Of a DNA stretch of 64,000 nucleotides, positions 17,379 to 24,774 are shown piece by piece (positions within the stretch are counted from its first letter, which is position 1; each line of letters starts with the position of its first letter). The notes under the pieces are model-generated. The model saw nothing but the letters and a program-made list of their open reading frames with translations, was not told the origin of the DNA and searched no databases. A program made the position numbers and the translations under genes. The stretch is taken from contig NZ_LMEO01000010.1 in NCBI RefSeq assembly GCF_001426375.1, forward strand, positions 41,941 through 105,940. The letters run 5' to 3'. The DNA comes from Paenibacillus sp. Root444D2. Lineage in GTDB: Bacteria; Bacillota; Bacilli; Paenibacillales; NBRC-103111.

Positions 17379-18784
17379 ACTCCTTTTACCGCAAGTTATT
17401 ATTTATTTATATTTCGATTACCGTTGTGTCCATTCTTGCCATTTCAGGAACCATTGGCTATTCGATGAAACAGAAAACCTATGAACGCAGCGAGAAGCTC
17501 CTGCTAGAGAAGGTGGAGCAGGTTGGTGAGCTGGCCAAGGATCTGTTCGATAACTCGACACAGCTGAAGGATTTTCGTAAGCAGATTAGCGCCATTGAGA
17601 AGACTTCGAACGTTCATGTTGCCGTTATCAAGCATCCCAAAGCAAATCTGGATAAGATTCAGGCGGTGGGCGAGGCCCCAGCACGTAAGGAATGGGTGGA
17701 AAAAGTGCTGTCGGGTAATCAAGTGACGGTGCAAAGCAATTTTGCTCAAAACAGTTCGGTGAAAATGCTCATTGTCGGGCGACCCGTCATGCAGGAGAAT
17801 CGTGTCATTGGCGGGATTTTCTTATACACTCCAATCGTGAATATTCAAGGCACTATCAATGGCATTAATCGAGCGATATTTCTATCTGCCTTAACGGTTG
17901 CATTGCTTGCGATTGCTGTCCTGTACTTTGTTTCCAGACATTTTATGAAGCCGATTCAACTCATGAGCAAAACCGCAGAGGCTTTGGCCTTAGGGGATTT
18001 CAGTGGAAGGGTACCGGTTAGAGGTAAGGACGAAATCGCCTCGCTGTCAGGATCTCTGAATCGAATGGCCGGCAAACTGCAGAAAGTAGAAGATGGACGC
18101 AAGCGATTTCTATCTGAAATATCCCATGAGCTGCGGACGCCGTTGACGACAATTCGAGCCTCCTTGCAGGGGATAACGGATGGCGTTGTTGAGCCTGAAG
18201 ACGCGAAGGAATTCATCCAAGTTTCTCTTCAGGAGACGCTTCGGCTGAGCCATTTGGTTGATGATTTGATGGAACTGTCGTCGTTTGAGGAGAAGCAGGT
18301 CAAATTAAACCTCCAGGATGTCGATGTGCCTGACTTAATAGGGCTGGTGGTTACCCAACTCAAGATGAAAGCTAAAGCAAAGCAGATCGAGCTGAGCTCT
18401 GAGGCAGAAGGGCCATACTTGGTTTATGCGGACGCAGACCGGTTGAGGCAGGTGTTTATCAATTTGCTGGACAATGCCATTAACCATATTCCTGAGGGGT
18501 CCTCGGCGGGTATTCGAGTAAAAGTAGTCAAGAACGAACGCTGGATAGAAGTGTGGGATAACGGACTAGGTATCGCGCCAGAGAAATTGCCGCATCTATT
18601 CGATCGTTTCTATAAAACGGATGAAAGCCGCAACCGTTCCGGCGCAGGTCTCGGTTTAACAATCAGCAAACACATCGTAGAAGCTCATGGCGGTACGATT
18701 CGAGTGGAATCTCAACTTCAAATGGGGACGGTGTTTAAAATATTTTTGCAGTCGCCTATGCTTCGCCGCATGACAAACTTATGA
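17372..18784 (+). CDS. Sensor histidine kinase (two transmembrane helices, HAMP)
   Basis: This 470-residue protein has TM1 near residues 8-30 (FIYISITVVSILAISGTIGY), an extracytoplasmic sensor of about 135 residues, TM2 (AIFLSALTVALLAIAVLYFV), HAMP (PIQLMSKTAEALALGDFSG), a HisKA domain with phosphoacceptor H252 in SEISHELRTPLTT, and an ATPase domain with N box (FINLLDNAINH), DNGLGI and GAGLGLTIS. It should phosphorylate the regulator encoded just upstream. It ends 68 bp before the secreted repeat protein with no terminator between, so all three genes may share a transcript. Confidence 0.95.
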   Translation: MLNSFYRKLLFIYISITVVSILAISGTIGYSMKQKTYERSEKLLLEKVEQVGELAKDLFDNSTQLKDFRKQISAIEKTSNVHVAVIKHPKANLDKIQAVGEAPARKEWVEKVLSGNQVTVQSNFAQNSSVKMLIVGRPVMQENRVIGGIFLYTPIVNIQGTINGINRAIFLSALTVALLAIAVLYFVSRHFMKPIQLMSKTAEALALGDFSGRVPVRGKDEIASLSGSLNRMAGKLQKVEDGRKRFLSEISHELRTPLTTIRASLQGITDGVVEPEDAKEFIQVSLQETLRLSHLVDDLMELSSFEEKQVKLNLQDVDVPDLIGLVVTQLKMKAKAKQIELSSEAEGPYLVYADADRLRQVFINLLDNAINHIPEGSSAGIRVKVVKNERWIEVWDNGLGIAPEKLPHLFDRFYKTDESRNRSGAGLGLTISKHIVEAHGGTIRVESQLQMGTVFKIFLQSPMLRRMTNL

Positions 18785-18852
18785 CATAACTATTCGGTAA
18801 GATAGGGTTCGTAAGGTAAACATAACCATAAACGAATCGAGGAGCGATACTT

Positions 18853-19593
18853 ATGTTGAAAAAATTAACAGGCATTGCGTTGGTTGGTGCAATTGTATTA
18901 ACAGTTCCGATTGCGGCTTTTGCTGCGAATGCACAGGCTAATACTCAAGCGACAACAAGCAAATCCACTAAACCAGTTAAGCAGCTGCTTCAAGATAAAG
19001 CGCAAATTTTTGGTATATCAACAGATGGTAAAACGAGTGAACAGATCAAAGCGGAGCTAAAAGCTTTAAGTTCTGCCAAACACACGGAACAATTGAACAA
19101 AGCAGCAGCGAAGCTGGGTATTAGCACTGACGGTAAAACAGCGGAACAGCTGAAAGCTGACATTCAAGCGGCTGTTCAAGTGAAGCTGCAAGAAAAAGCG
19201 GCGAAACTCGGTGTTAGCGCGGATGGGAAAACGAATAAAGAGCTGAGAGCAGCGCTCAAAGCAGCTGTTTTACCGAAATTGCAAGAAAAGGCGGCAAAGC
19301 TCGGTGTTACCACAGATGGAAAAACAAATAAAGAGATTAGAACAGAGCTACAAGCGGCAGCTTTGACGAGCCTGAAAGAAAAAGCAACAAAAGCGGGTGT
19401 TGCAACGGAAGGCAAGACAGCCAAAGAAATACGTGCTGCTTTAAAGGCGAGTAAAGAAGGTAAAAAGGCAGAAGCAGTGAATAAAAAAGCCGCTAAATTA
19501 GGTATCTCCACGGAAGGTAAGACTACTGAGCAGGTGTTTGCTGAAATAGAAAGTGCACTGAAAGCGAAGTGGGAGAAGCAGGCGCAGAAGTAG
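18853..19593 (+). CDS. Secreted six-repeat protein (LGISTDGKT repeats), unknown function
   Basis: This 246-residue protein has a signal peptide (GIALVGAIVLTVPIAAFAA) followed by six units of about 32 residues with consensus KAAKLGISTDGKT-x(2)-[EL]-[IL]-[KR]-A-[ED]-[IL]-x-A. It is Ala/Lys-rich and predicted helical, with a conserved GKT turn in each unit. ATG 18853 follows GAGGAG. The position 68 bp behind a two-component system suggests it belongs to that operon or is its target. I do not recognise a family; an extracellular or wall-associated helical-repeat protein is the most that can be said. Confidence 0.85.
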   Translation: MLKKLTGIALVGAIVLTVPIAAFAANAQANTQATTSKSTKPVKQLLQDKAQIFGISTDGKTSEQIKAELKALSSAKHTEQLNKAAAKLGISTDGKTAEQLKADIQAAVQVKLQEKAAKLGVSADGKTNKELRAALKAAVLPKLQEKAAKLGVTTDGKTNKEIRTELQAAALTSLKEKATKAGVATEGKTAKEIRAALKASKEGKKAEAVNKKAAKLGISTEGKTTEQVFAEIESALKAKWEKQAQK

Positions 19594-19600
19594 GGTGGAT

Positions 19601-19631
19601 AAGTACTGGTGAAGTACTGGTGAAGTACGGG
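19601..19631. repeat. 11-bp tandem repeat after a stop codon
   Basis: About two and a half copies of AAGTACTGGTG lie 8 bp after the stop codon of the repeat protein and just before its terminator. Confidence 0.65.
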
Positions 19632-19639
19632 ATAAGAAC

Positions 19640-19672
19640 AAACCTCGAGGGCGGCCTCGGGGTTTGTTTTTT
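19640..19672 (+). terminator. Intrinsic terminator of the secreted repeat protein
   Basis: The stem AAACCTCGAGG-GCGG-CCTCGGGGTTT is followed by TGTTTTTT. A near copy of the stem recurs at 20062-20085. Confidence 0.85.
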
Positions 19673-19755
19673 GAGTTCACGGATAAATGAATTCTCACTC
19701 GGGGAGTGATTTTTGTTTTCAGTGTGTCAGTCTCTTCCGGCTAAAATGGGCTAAA

Positions 19756-19938
19756 GTTGTACAATGTACAACAATTTCGTGGTTTTTTTGTAACTAAGCA
19801 GTAGTTGTTGTATTTCGTACAACAATTTAGCTTCATTTCATCAAATAGAGCTACTTTTGAGAGAAATTGTTGTATTTTCTACAACAATCGTCGGGATAAC
19901 GGGGAATAACTTGCTTATTGTTGTATAAAATACAACAA
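19756..19938. repeat. Palindrome array, TTGTTGTA/TACAACAA family (copy A1)
   Basis: Four imperfect palindromes are centred at 19764, 19815, 19877 and 19928 (spacings 51, 62, 51 bp). Typical units are TTGTTGTA-TTTCG-TACAACAA and GTTGTAC-AAT-GTACAAC. This is the main content of the 728-bp gene-less stretch 19594-20321, which otherwise holds two terminators and three hairpin repeats. Sister copies are at 39497, 52884 and 59859. Confidence 0.85.
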
Positions 19939-20061
19939 TCCCTCTTTGATTAAGCTATTTAGTGATAAATTGTACGAACCCAACCTAGGCTTAACCTGGG
20001 TAAAATAAAAGGCACATTGGAAATCAGTAGTCCATAAAACCATAGTCTCCATAAAAATAGT

Positions 20062-20094
20062 AAACCTCGAGGGCAGTCGGGGTTTATTTTTTTT
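20062..20094 (+). terminator. Orphan terminator
   Basis: The stem AAACCTCGA / TCGGGGTTT with a 6-base loop is followed by ATTTTTTTT. No coding gene on this strand precedes it; only palindrome array A1 does. It may end an untranslated transcript or be a duplicated copy of the terminator at 19640. Confidence 0.65.
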
Positions 20095-20148
20095 GACCAC
20101 ATAAGAGTTTTTCGTTACCCGAAAACCGTTTTCTTATTGGCGATAAAA

Positions 20149-20270
20149 CCTAATATAGGGATCTTTGGTCGTAGACCAAAGTCTCTCCGCTTATAGGGAT
20201 CTTTGGTCGTAGACCAAAGTCTCTCCGGTCTCTCCGCTTATAGGGATCTTTGGTCGTAGACCAAAGTCTC
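20149..20270. repeat. Three tandem copies of a hairpin repeat
   Basis: Each unit contains TATAGGGAT, the perfect hairpin CTTTGGTC-GTA-GACCAAAG and TCTC. Stems lie at 20163-20181, 20201-20219 and 20248-20266. The first unit keeps the full 40-bp form found inverted at 12581-12620. There is no U-tract, so these are not ordinary terminators. Confidence 0.8.
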
Positions 20271-20321
20271 ACCTCGTTAAACGCGGTCGCTCATCTTCGA
20301 AAGGCCTCGATAGAGGTTTTC

Positions 20322-21488
20322 TCATTGAAAGAGAATATCTCGTGTATCGGCATTAGGAGCGATGAACTCAAACAACCGTGTCGCTTCCGCAGCAACTTCT
20401 ATGTGTTCAACTTGGGATAATGGCTCGAATAAGTTGATGGTCAAAATAGCCGATTTGCGTTTCTGGGTGATGGACCAAATGCCGCGAACAAAACCATCGA
20501 CAATCAGCGTGGCCCGGATGATGCCATTGTCTGTGAACACCTGATGCTTGTCTTCATCGCGCATGATGCGGGTGCGATCATCGTAGGACAGGAGCATGTT
20601 GTCGAACTCCGATAGAAAACGCGGCGGTGCTGGGATTGCAGGGTCCGGCCGAGGAGCGTCCGGCAGGTCGAACAGCTCGTTTCCTTGCTCGTCGCTGAAG
20701 GAGAGCAGGCTTGGGCGAAGCCGCTCAATCACCTCGCGCAGCCGAGTAAGCCCGGACCAGACCTGCATATCCTTGACGGATGCAGGTCCGAAGGCCGCCA
20801 GGTAGCGCAGCAGCATGGCTTCGGGGTCTTGCCCTTGTGCCAGCGGGCGGCCGAGCCAAGCGTCCGCTGTGGTGTGGGCGGCCTGTCCGCTGGCGCCCCA
20901 GATGCCGCGGGGCGGCACCTGAACAAGCGGCAGGCTGCAGCGCACCGCTTGAGCCAGAGCCGTGGCATCGCGCTGCGGCCACTTGGCTTGAAGGCGCTTG
21001 CCGAGCTCACTGAAGGTGAGCGGCTGCGCCTCGAGGAACGCTCGCCCAGCGGCGGCGAGCGCGTCTAGATCCAGTTCGGCAAGCTTCTTGCCGAACGTGC
21101 CCTTTAAGGCGCGGTCCTGCACGGACTGCAGGACGGGGCGCAGCGTCAGGCAGTCTTCGGCCGTGACGAGATGGATTGTCGAGCGCATGAGGGCGATGCG
21201 CACAATGCTTCTATCCATGATGTGCTGAGACAGCTCCTCATGGCGAAAGTTCTGCAGTCTAGTCCACAACGCCACATAGGGTGGGTTAGGAGCTTGCGCC
21301 TGCAGGCCGACGAGGTGCCGGACAGCCTGGAGGACGGGCATGTCCGAGCGCTCGAGGAGCAATTGCCGAGCTAGTAGTGCTCGGTTTAAGGCACGCTGAC
21401 TGAGGGTATGGTTGGCAAAGCCGGTCATGGCGGGTTTAGAAATGTCCATTTTAGCGCAGCCCTCGTCTGAAGAATTGATTAACGACAT
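20322..21488 (-). CDS. Winged-helix DNA-binding domain protein (HTH_42/YcaQ-like group)
   Basis: This 388-residue protein has an N-terminal region with LGLQAQAPNPPYVALWTRL (here preceded by RHLV) and SIVRIALMRSTIHLVTAEDC, typical of the AlkZ/YcaQ-like winged-helix family (some members are DNA glycosylases for crosslinks, others uncharacterised). ATG 21488 follows AGGAGGCACATCCAC; an in-frame codon 20 residues earlier has no such site. The central part (about 20650-21130) is markedly GC-rich. It is a single gene; the exact substrate is uncertain. Confidence 0.8.
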   Translation of the reverse strand: MSLINSSDEGCAKMDISKPAMTGFANHTLSQRALNRALLARQLLLERSDMPVLQAVRHLVGLQAQAPNPPYVALWTRLQNFRHEELSQHIMDRSIVRIALMRSTIHLVTAEDCLTLRPVLQSVQDRALKGTFGKKLAELDLDALAAAGRAFLEAQPLTFSELGKRLQAKWPQRDATALAQAVRCSLPLVQVPPRGIWGASGQAAHTTADAWLGRPLAQGQDPEAMLLRYLAAFGPASVKDMQVWSGLTRLREVIERLRPSLLSFSDEQGNELFDLPDAPRPDPAIPAPPRFLSEFDNMLLSYDDRTRIMRDEDKHQVFTDNGIIRATLIVDGFVRGIWSITQKRKSAILTINLFEPLSQVEHIEVAAEATRLFEFIAPNADTRDILFQ

Positions 21489-21661
21489 GTGGATGTGCCT
21501 CCTATGATTTGAACGATCATTCGCTATATAAATTCCATTATATAACAACTTACTGACAACGTAATGTCAGGGAGATATGCCTGGTTTATGACTAGATAAG
21601 TTGTTTCTGTTGGTATTAGAACGCTACAATGGAGTTAACGATTATCCGAGAGGTGAAGGGC

Positions 21662-22495
21662 ATGATCAACATCGGTCTAGCCGGATGGGGCGACCATGAG
21701 TTAGGCGGCAGCAAAGGGAAGCTGCGGGAGTATGGCGCACACTTTCCGATTGTGGAAGTGGATACTTCTTTTTACGCTATCCAACCGGAACGTAATTATT
21801 TAAAATGGAACCAAGAGACCCCAGAACGCTTTGGATTCATTATTAAGGCATACCAAGGAATGACGGGCCATCTGCGGGGAGAGAATCCTTTTGCCGGCGG
21901 GATGGAGCAAATGTTTGAGGCTTTCTTACAATCGATTCGACCTGTTCAAGAAGCGGGGAAGCTTAAAGCTGTTCTGTTTCAGTACCCACCTTGGTTTGAT
22001 TGCAACAAGACGAATGTGGAGGTGCTTCGTGATGCTAAAGAGAAGATGGGCGATGTACCCGTAGCGCTGGAATTCCGCCATCAGAGCTGGTTTACGGAGG
22101 AAATGCGTGAAAAGACGCTCACCTTTATGCGGCGAGAGGGTTGGATGCATAGCATCTGTGATGAGCCGCAGGCCGGGATTGGTTCGGTGCCTACCGTGCT
22201 GGAGGTTACACACCCTGAGATGACGATGGTTCGATTCCACGGCCGCAATATTGGCGGTTGGGTGCAAAACAACGAGGCGAACTGGCGTGACGTACGGTAC
22301 TTATACCATTACAATCAGCAAGAGCTGCTGGAGTGGAAGACGTGGCTGCTAGCGCTTCAGGAGCATACGCGGGAGGTATGCGTGATCTTCAATAACAATT
22401 CAGGCGGACATGCCGCAGGGAATGCCAAGGAATTGATGGGGCTGCTCGGTTTAGAATATGAAGGGCTTGGACCACGTCAGTTGGATTTGTTTTAG
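21662..22495 (+). CDS. DUF72 domain-containing protein
   Basis: This 277-residue TIM-barrel-like protein of the YecE/YunF family begins INIGLAGWGDHE and carries the family segments YGAHFPIVEVDTSFYAIQPE, FGFIIKAYQGMTGH and VALEFRHQSWF. ATG 21662 follows GAGAGGTGAAGGG. Its biochemical role is unknown. It is transcribed alone, divergent from the winged-helix gene. Confidence 0.88.
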   Translation: MINIGLAGWGDHELGGSKGKLREYGAHFPIVEVDTSFYAIQPERNYLKWNQETPERFGFIIKAYQGMTGHLRGENPFAGGMEQMFEAFLQSIRPVQEAGKLKAVLFQYPPWFDCNKTNVEVLRDAKEKMGDVPVALEFRHQSWFTEEMREKTLTFMRREGWMHSICDEPQAGIGSVPTVLEVTHPEMTMVRFHGRNIGGWVQNNEANWRDVRYLYHYNQQELLEWKTWLLALQEHTREVCVIFNNNSGGHAAGNAKELMGLLGLEYEGLGPRQLDLF

Positions 22496-22599
22496 CAAGT
22501 GAAAAAGGCTTGTTTGTTTGCGTGTTTACAGATTTTCGGGCTATAGTAAGGGTTATAAGTAATTGGGGCTGAGTATAAGCAAAAGAGGAGAGTTAGACA

Positions 22600-22713
22600 A
22601 TGGTTGGTGCCATCATCTTAGGTATTATTGCCCTTTTGATCATAGTAGGTTCGACATTCTGGGTAACGAAGAAAGCATACTCCCGTAAATGGGATGAAGA
22701 GGATAACGATTGA
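22600..22713 (+). CDS. Small single-pass membrane protein (37 residues)
   Basis: A short gene with a clear GAGGAG ribosome binding site and ATG 22600 encodes one hydrophobic helix (AIILGIIALLIIVGSTFWV) followed by a charged tail (KKAYSRKWDEEDND). It ends 40 bp before an excellent terminator. It sits between the DUF72 gene and the Fur-regulated lipoprotein. The function is unknown; the ribosome binding site and terminator make it a credible gene. Confidence 0.7.
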   Translation: MVGAIILGIIALLIIVGSTFWVTKKAYSRKWDEEDND

Positions 22714-22752
22714 AGATAGAGACACTGATTTACAAAATGGAGTGTTAAAGCG

Positions 22753-22785
22753 CCAGCCTTCAAATGAAGGTTGGTCTTTTTTTTT
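22753..22785 (+). terminator. Intrinsic terminator
   Basis: The stem CCAGCCTTCA-AAT-TGAAGGTTGG is followed by a run of T's. It ends the transcript of the small membrane protein and isolates the Fur-controlled promoter. Confidence 0.9.
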
Positions 22786-22848
22786 ATGAAAAGAGGCATT
22801 AGCCTGTAGAGATATTGCATTTGCTAGTAAAGGAATTAGGATGTTATA

Positions 22849-22867
22849 GATAATGATAATCATTATC
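22849..22867. promoter_or_regulatory. Fur box
   Basis: GATAATGATAATCATTATC is identical to the classical 19-bp Fur consensus. It lies 29 bp upstream of the siderophore-binding lipoprotein start, so the gene should be repressed when iron is plentiful. Confidence 0.93.
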
Positions 22868-22895
22868 ATAATATTTGAAGGAGAGATAACTATTT

Positions 22896-23906
22896 ATGCA
22901 TACCCATTTTTCTGCTGCAAATCGTACATATGGAGTTAAGCTGCTTATTCTTGCTACGATGATCATGCTGATCCTAGCTGGTTGCGGACAACAAACAGAC
23001 AATTCGATGTCGGATGCTGCAGCTACCACGAATACGAAGAAAGAAAGTCAGCCCGCTCAGTCGGAAGAATATACCGTTAAACATGCCATGGGAGAAACAA
23101 AGATAAAAGGCACTCCCCAAAAGGTTGTCGTGTTAACAAATGAAGGCACGGAAGCCGTTCTCTCGATGGGGATTAAGCCTGTTGGTGCGGTGAAGTCTTT
23201 TACATTAGGGGATTGGTATGATCATATCAAAGCGGATATGGAAGGCGTGAAAATAGTTGGGGACGAAAACCAACCAAATCTAGAAATGATCGCTTCTTTA
23301 AAGCCTGATTTAATCATCGGAAATAAGGTGCGTCAGGAAAAAGTGTACGAGCAGCTGTCAGCTATTGCTCCCACCGTATTTTCGGAGAGACTTTCAGGCG
23401 ATTGGCAGATCAACTTCAAGCTGTATGCGGAAGCTTTGAACAAAAAAGCTGAAGGCGATAAAATCATTGGAGATTTCGAGAAGCGTATCACAGATTTCAA
23501 AGCAAAAGCAGGCGATCAGTTAACGACGAAGGTATCGATTGTTCGTTTTATGCCGGGTAAAGTTCGTATTTATATGAAGGATACGTTCTCAGGGGTTATT
23601 CTCAATAAACTGGGCTTTGAACGGCCAGCTTCGCAGAATCAAGATAAATTCGCAGATGATCTGACGAAAGAACGTATTCCGGATATGAATGGGGACATTC
23701 TATTCTATTTCACATGGGATAACGAAAAGGGCGAAGCGAATAAAATTGAGCAAGAATGGACGAATGATCCGCTTTGGAAAAACCTCGATGTCGTGAAACA
23801 AGGTAAGGTGCACAAGGTAAGTGATGCGGTTTGGAATACAGCAGGCGGAATTAAAGCGGCTAATTTATTGCTGGATGACCTGGAGAAATATTTTCCGAAA
23901 AAATAA
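22896..23906 (+). CDS. Iron-siderophore ABC transporter substrate-binding lipoprotein
   Basis: This 336-residue FecB/BtuF-type binding protein has a signal sequence and lipobox (LILAGC), then the family features (GTPQKVVVLTNEGTEAVLSM, LEMIASLKPDLIIGN, and a C-terminal WNTAGGIKAANLLLDDLEKY). It captures an Fe(III)-siderophore at the cell surface and hands it to an FhuBG-like permease that is not in this window. A perfect Fur box lies directly upstream and a strong terminator downstream, so it is a single-gene iron-regulated unit. Confidence 0.93.
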   Translation: MHTHFSAANRTYGVKLLILATMIMLILAGCGQQTDNSMSDAAATTNTKKESQPAQSEEYTVKHAMGETKIKGTPQKVVVLTNEGTEAVLSMGIKPVGAVKSFTLGDWYDHIKADMEGVKIVGDENQPNLEMIASLKPDLIIGNKVRQEKVYEQLSAIAPTVFSERLSGDWQINFKLYAEALNKKAEGDKIIGDFEKRITDFKAKAGDQLTTKVSIVRFMPGKVRIYMKDTFSGVILNKLGFERPASQNQDKFADDLTKERIPDMNGDILFYFTWDNEKGEANKIEQEWTNDPLWKNLDVVKQGKVHKVSDAVWNTAGGIKAANLLLDDLEKYFPKK

Positions 23907-23942
23907 TTCGCTTAAAGCAGATTCGCTTATAGTAGGAAGTGA

Positions 23943-23972
23943 AAGAGTGGACAAAGTTGTCCGCTCTTTTTT
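23943..23972 (+). terminator. Intrinsic terminator of the siderophore-binding gene
   Basis: The stem AAGAGTGGAC / GTCCGCTCTT with a 6-base loop is followed by TTTT. The 92-bp repeat B1 starts at its tail. Confidence 0.9.
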
Positions 23973-24063
23973 AGTAGATAAGAAAGTATAAGTTTTATAC
24001 TTTTGCTTCGCATCTACCTTGACACCGCTCGTCCCAGAAGGACGACGGAGTCGTTTATCCTTG
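23972..24063. repeat. 92-bp double-hairpin repeat (copy B1)
   Basis: The repeat starts at TAGTAGATAAG and ends at CGTTTATCCTTG. Two hairpins are visible: AAGTATAA-GTT-TTATACTT and CGTCC-CAGAA-GGACG, the second followed by ACGAC-GGA-GTCGT. It is nearly identical to 60163-60256 and about 80% similar to 33958-34050. Confidence 0.85.
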
Positions 24064-24144
24064 TTAAATGAGTCTAGCGGTTCAGTTGTCAGGTATACGC
24101 TTTCTTGCTATGATTGAAGCAGTAAATATAAAGGTGGCTGGCCG

Positions 24145-24504
24145 ATGAACCGAATGGAGGCCGAATTTAGTAACCTGGTGAAAGCTTATCGCAAAAAGCA
24201 TATGGGCAAGGGGCCAGAGCGCGTGATGACGACCTTTTGTAAGTGCTGGGGAATATGCGAAATGGCAGGAAACCTCTCTCCCGTTGAAAAGTTTATAGCG
24301 AAAACCGGCGATGGCAGGCAAATGCTCCGCACGGCTCGCACGGAAATGGTGAAAGAGATTTATAAAGAACACCCCCCTGTCGAGATGGAGGAGCTGCTTG
24401 GCGCGAAGTTCGTTAAGCTGTTCGTCGATATCGATATTGAGCTGGATGAGGGGATGTCGGTGTTCGTTTTTGATCAGGATTTGGAAAAGAAGTTTTGTAA
24501 GTAG
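24145..24504 (+). CDS. DUF2294 domain-containing protein
   Basis: This 119-residue protein matches the DUF2294 family: GKGPERVMTTFCKCWGICEM, NLSPVEKFIAKTGDGRQML, and a final beta strand VFVFDQDLEK. The start follows AAGGTGG. Its function is unknown. It precedes an FdhF/YdeP-type oxidoreductase by 270 bp on the same strand, so a link to formate or molybdenum metabolism is possible but not shown. Confidence 0.8.
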   Translation: MNRMEAEFSNLVKAYRKKHMGKGPERVMTTFCKCWGICEMAGNLSPVEKFIAKTGDGRQMLRTARTEMVKEIYKEHPPVEMEELLGAKFVKLFVDIDIELDEGMSVFVFDQDLEKKFCK

Positions 24505-24609
24505 ATATGGTGTAAAAAGTACTTCTATTTTCGGTTAAATAATAGCTCTATTAGCAGCATATACATAGGTTAAGGTGCTTGGCACTTGGTAGCGAACCTG
24601 CCGGAGACT

Positions 24610-24682
24610 AACCACTGTGAGACATGACTTGAGGCTTCCTCTAATGAGAGGAGGTCTGGGGAGTGTTTTGCGGTGGTTTTTT
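24610..24682 (+). promoter_or_regulatory. Structured leader ending in a terminator-like stem
   Basis: An outer 8-bp stem (AACCACTG at 24610 with CGGTGGTT at 24671) encloses an inner hairpin (CTTCCTCT-AATG-AGAGGAGG, 24635-24654) and ends in TTTTTTG. It lies about 90 bp before the oxidoreductase gene. It could be the terminator of the DUF2294 gene or a riboswitch-like attenuator; I could not fit it to a known riboswitch. Confidence 0.5.
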
Positions 24683-24774
24683 GCTTGCTGGGGTGCGATA
24701 GGGCAGCTATTGGGTGTACGGAGTAGGGGGAAGAGTGGAAGAGTTGAAAAATAGAACTAAGGAGCGTTCTTAAT

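Noticed and set aside
24571..24682. Cobalamin or molybdenum-cofactor riboswitch
   Set aside because: Only short words (ACCTGCC, CCACTG) resemble cobalamin motifs, in the wrong order, and the conserved molybdenum-cofactor core is missing.
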